DNA from: Glycomyces tenuis DSM 44171
Lineage (GTDB): Bacteria > Actinomycetota > Actinomycetes > Mycobacteriales > Micromonosporaceae
Assembly: GCF_000427885.1 (NCBI RefSeq)
Contig: NZ_ATYW01000024.1
Location: 17,338 to 81,337 of the forward strand
Length of the DNA: 64,000 nucleotides
Reading direction: 5' to 3'
Below the pieces are notes generated by a model that was not told where the DNA came from, searched no databases, and saw nothing but the letters and a program-made list of their open reading frames with translations. The position numbers and the translations under genes are program-made. This document shows positions 61,455 to 64,000 of the stretch, piece by piece. Numbering within the stretch: the first letter of the stretch is position 1; the number at the start of each line of letters is the position of its first letter.

Positions 61455-63749
61455 CTACTTGCAGAGGTGCTTCAGATCGATCGTGACCACTTCGGGGTCG
61501 TGGTCCGAGACGCCGTACGCGCCGTAGGCCGGCTCCTCACCGGGGGCGTCGGCCGGGTAGTCGGCGTTGATGTGCGCCGAGGCCGTCTCCTCGATCTGCC
61601 TGAGCAGCGACGGCGAGGCCCACATCTGGTCGAGCGTCTGCGTCTGTCCCATGTAGGTGTACGAGTACGCGGCCTCGGGGTGCTCCTCGATCATCGTGTC
61701 GTAGAGGCTCGTCAGGCCCGAGTCCTCGTACATCGCCGCGAGCTGGTCGGAGGGGCCGACCCAGTCGCCGGCGATCGTCCGGCCCGGCGCGAACGGGTCG
61801 TCCGGGCGCGGGAAGACGTTGAAGTCGCCGGCGGCCAGCACGCTGGCCCGCCGGTCCTCCGAGAGGATCGCGGCGCTCATCGCGGCCACATAGGCCGCCT
61901 GCTCGGTGCGGTGCAGGACGCGGCCGTCCGGCCCGGACGAGAAGTGGTTGTTGATCAGGTAGACGTCGGCGTGCTTGTCGCGGCCGGGCTTCTCGTACGT
62001 GAAGCGGAACAGGCCCACCTGCGCGGGGCGCGAGAACACGTCCGAGCCGTTGCAGGCGAACACGCCCGAGTCGGTGCACTGCCCGAGGACGTCCTCGGGC
62101 AGTGCCGCGTTGAGCGCCTTCGGGTTCTGGACGTCGGCGTTGACCTCGTCGGCCTCGGTGCCGTAGTCGACCGCCGGGTCCGAGCCGAGCACCGGGTCGG
62201 CGGCCTCGGCGTCGAGCAGTTCGACGTCCTCGGCCCGGTAGAGGAAGCCGGTCATGATGCCGCGCGTGTCGCCCGCGTCGAGGTCGCCCGCGGCGGTGTA
62301 CTCTGCGCCGCCGTTCTCGGCGATGATCAGCGCCAGCTCCTGGAGCGAGTCGGGCCGTCCGTCGGTGTGGGCGTTCGCTTCGCCGGTGTTCTCCAGGTCG
62401 CAGACGAGGCGGTCGGATCCGAGGTCCGAATCGCGGGTCCACTCGGGGTTGACCTCGCAGACGTCCTGCGTCTCGGCCTCCTGGACCATCAGGACGGCCG
62501 GGCCGTGCAGATCCTCGGTGATCTGGGAGGCCATGCGGCCCATGCGCGTCTCGTACTCCTCATAGGAGGCCGGGACGTAGTCGAAGGGCGGGTCGACGTT
62601 GCCCTCGGGGTCGTCGGGGTCGACGCAGCCGGGGTCGTCGAGGTCGTCGCACTCGGAGTTCGGGTTGTCGCGGGTGTCGTAGAGGTTCTCGACGTTGTAG
62701 GAGCCGATGGCGGTCTCGCCGCGGCCGGCGGCCTCGACGGGGTGGTTCTCGGCCGGCTCGGGACCGCCTTCGAGGGCGAGATCCTCGGCGACGTTGACCG
62801 TGTACTTGCCGTAGGTGAGGTACACGCCGCCGGCGGCGGCCTCGGTGATGACGTCGTGGGTCTTGGCGGGGGCGATGATCGCCTCGGCGTCGTCCGCGGC
62901 GGCCTTGACACCGAGGGAGCCGATGACGAACAGGTAGCCGTTGCCGTCGTCGAAGGCCTCGTCCTCGACGTTGTCGAGGGGGTGGGCGTCCCGGAAGGCG
63001 CGCTGGGAGTAGTCGTCGCGCTGGGCCACCTCGTGGTCGCCGCGCATCGCCCAGACCTCGCCGTCGGCGCCGAACACGTCGCGTCCGGCGGTGACGACCG
63101 ACTCGGCGGGGACGGTCAGCTGCATGCCCAGGTGGCGGCGGAAGTAGCGCTCGGAGTCCGCGGCGTCGTCGGGCGGGTCGACCTCGACGGTCTCGACGAT
63201 CTCGAGCGGGTCGAGGCCGGTGTCGACCCGGTCGTAGACGTAGGCCGCGCCGCCGCTGAACTGCACGTTGCCGTAGTAGGTGCCGACCACCGCCTCGAGG
63301 ACGATCTCGTCGCCGACGGCCACGGTCCAGCGCGGGCCGAGCTCCTCGGCGGCGGGCGAGCCGGCGACGGTGCGGAGGCTGTCGAAGGTGCCGTTGTAGA
63401 CGAAGATGCCGTCCGAGGAGTTCGGGTCGCCGTCGGTGGCGTCGGCGCGCTCCTGGAGGAAGAAGCCGCTGTTGCCGCTGCCGTCCAGGGTCAGCTGGGT
63501 GACCACGCCCTGGACGCGGACGGTCTGGCCGTGGAGGGGCGAGGAGAAGTCGGTGTCGTCGTCGCCGATCGAACCCTGGACTTCGCCGATGTGGACGGCC
63601 ACCGCCTCGTCGGCGTGGGCGAGCGGAGTGAAGGTGAACCCGGCTATGCCGACGGCCGCGATGCCTGCGGCCGCGGTCGCCATCCGGGCTCTCCGGCGGA
63701 GGAAAGGCACGAGGAGCTGCTCCAATGCTGTTGTGCTGGTCGAACTCAC
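61455..63749 (-). CDS. Secreted endonuclease/exonuclease/phosphatase-family protein
   Basis: 764 aa from the GTG chosen; a GTG ten codons upstream is the alternative. A signal peptide (RRRARMATAAAGIAAVGIAG to HADEA) is followed by an OB/lamin-tail-like N-terminal region (VQGVVTQLTLDGSGNSGFFLQE). The EEP catalytic domain runs from about residue 325: IGSYNVENLYD, the acidic LMVQEAET, NNHFSSG, AAGDFNVFP, YTYMGQTQTLDQMW and the terminal SDHDPEVVTID. These match extracellular ExeM/NucH-type nucleases. There is no sortase motif or C-terminal helix, so it is probably released. Confidence 0.92.
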   Translation of the reverse strand: MSSTSTTALEQLLVPFLRRRARMATAAAGIAAVGIAGFTFTPLAHADEAVAVHIGEVQGSIGDDDTDFSSPLHGQTVRVQGVVTQLTLDGSGNSGFFLQERADATDGDPNSSDGIFVYNGTFDSLRTVAGSPAAEELGPRWTVAVGDEIVLEAVVGTYYGNVQFSGGAAYVYDRVDTGLDPLEIVETVEVDPPDDAADSERYFRRHLGMQLTVPAESVVTAGRDVFGADGEVWAMRGDHEVAQRDDYSQRAFRDAHPLDNVEDEAFDDGNGYLFVIGSLGVKAAADDAEAIIAPAKTHDVITEAAAGGVYLTYGKYTVNVAEDLALEGGPEPAENHPVEAAGRGETAIGSYNVENLYDTRDNPNSECDDLDDPGCVDPDDPEGNVDPPFDYVPASYEEYETRMGRMASQITEDLHGPAVLMVQEAETQDVCEVNPEWTRDSDLGSDRLVCDLENTGEANAHTDGRPDSLQELALIIAENGGAEYTAAGDLDAGDTRGIMTGFLYRAEDVELLDAEAADPVLGSDPAVDYGTEADEVNADVQNPKALNAALPEDVLGQCTDSGVFACNGSDVFSRPAQVGLFRFTYEKPGRDKHADVYLINNHFSSGPDGRVLHRTEQAAYVAAMSAAILSEDRRASVLAAGDFNVFPRPDDPFAPGRTIAGDWVGPSDQLAAMYEDSGLTSLYDTMIEEHPEAAYSYTYMGQTQTLDQMWASPSLLRQIEETASAHINADYPADAPGEEPAYGAYGVSDHDPEVVTIDLKHLCK

Positions 63750-63855
63750 GGGTGGTGAGCGCGATTGGCCCACCCTCACTCAAGCGCAAGGAGGGGAAGC
63801 GCGCAAGGCGTGGGGGTGAATTCCTCGTATCATCCCATGTCTGCCGGCGGGCCGG

Positions 63856-63901
63856 GACGGCGAAAGCGGGGTTCCCGGCCGGGAGCCCCGCTTTCGCCGT
63901 C
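63856..63901. terminator. 23-bp stem hairpin beyond the window's last gene end
   Basis: GACGGCGAAAGCGGGGTTCC plus CGG pairs with the adjacent complementary arm with no spacer; one G-T pair. It lies 4 nt downstream of the partial minus-strand gene's stop. Confidence 0.83.
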
Positions 63902-63904
63902 GAG

Positions 63905-64000
63905 TTATCTGAGCTGTTCGATCACCTGCCTGGCCTGGTGGGCCAGGACGTTCCCGGCCTCACCGTCCGCGCGGTCGGCGAAGAACGCGAAGGTCTCGAG
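63905..64000 (-). CDS. C-terminal end of an unrecognised protein (partial)
   Basis: The last 31 codons before a TAA stop read LETFAFFADRADGEAGNVLA and HQARQVIEQLR. The amphipathic helical pattern and the terminator 4 nt after the stop support a real gene entering from the right edge. Too short to assign. Confidence 0.55.
   Translation of the reverse strand, partial: LETFAFFADRADGEAGNVLAHQARQVIEQLR

Noticed and set aside
61290..63758. An 822-codon plus-strand frame opposite the secreted nuclease
   Set aside because: Val/Gly/Asp/Arg-rich shadow of a clear EEP-family gene with intact catalytic motifs.
1..64000. tRNA, rRNA, insertion sequences or prophage genes
   Set aside because: I looked for tRNA-like cloverleaf ends, transposase or integrase proteins and found none. 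The accessory genes show no mobile-element boundary that I can see.

Overview
The window is GC-rich, densely packed chromosome from an actinobacterium. The backbone hisS, glyoxalase-II-like hydrolase, ppiB, rel, secF-secD-yajC, ruvBAC, yebC, pdxT, pdxS, pimA, acyltransferase, pgsA, HIT protein, thrS is the block known from mycobacteria (around Rv2580c to Rv2614c) and, in part, from streptomycetes. Phosphatidylinositol mannoside genes, DmdR/IdeR-type iron boxes, frequent GTG/TTG starts and many apparently leaderless mRNAs fit a filamentous actinomycete. Glycomycetales or a related order is possible, but I cannot fix the genus.

Layout. 0-5.4 kb: gltBD (glutamate synthase), cut by the left edge. 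5.4-10.1 kb: a regulatory stretch with degenerate tandem repeats, two anchored Pro/Gln-rich secreted proteins separated by a perfect 62-bp palindrome, and an ECF41-type sigma factor with an FAD/NAD oxidoreductase. 10.2-41.8 kb: the conserved housekeeping block, with rel pointing opposite to its secDF neighbours and accessory genes in the gaps. These include a monooxygenase, a Bcr/CflA transporter, a phosphoribosyltransferase, a VapBC pair, an alpha/beta hydrolase, membrane proteins, a subtilisin inhibitor, a CPA1 antiporter and a TauE/SafE permease. 42-47.8 kb: a MerR metal regulator translationally coupled to a 15-residue, six-cysteine peptide, then redox enzymes, an acetyltransferase, a GDP-mannose dehydratase, an aldo/keto reductase and a hydrolase. 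47.8-54.7 kb: two two-component systems (NarL type and OmpR type) flanking two short-chain dehydrogenases and a QueA-family protein. 54.7-61.4 kb: an LtrA-family membrane protein, an iron-regulated siderophore ABC importer with a divergent binding protein, and a GntR(YtrA)/DUF1648 pair. 61.4-64 kb: a large secreted nuclease/phosphatase-family protein and the tail of an unrecognised gene.

Working together. pgsA, the acyltransferase and pimA are overlapping genes for phosphatidylinositol and its mannosides. SecD/SecF/YajC form the export motor accessory. RuvABC resolves Holliday junctions. PdxS/PdxT make pyridoxal phosphate, although their genes are about 2.1 kb apart. The iron importer and its binding protein diverge from a region holding two iron boxes. 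Convergent genes are often separated by strong hairpins.

Most unusual: the merR plus micro-metallopeptide operon; a family of 32-35-bp tandem repeats placed just upstream of three unrelated genes; the 62-bp palindrome; and a monooxygenase frame that has no stop at its expected end and reads on antisense through rel.
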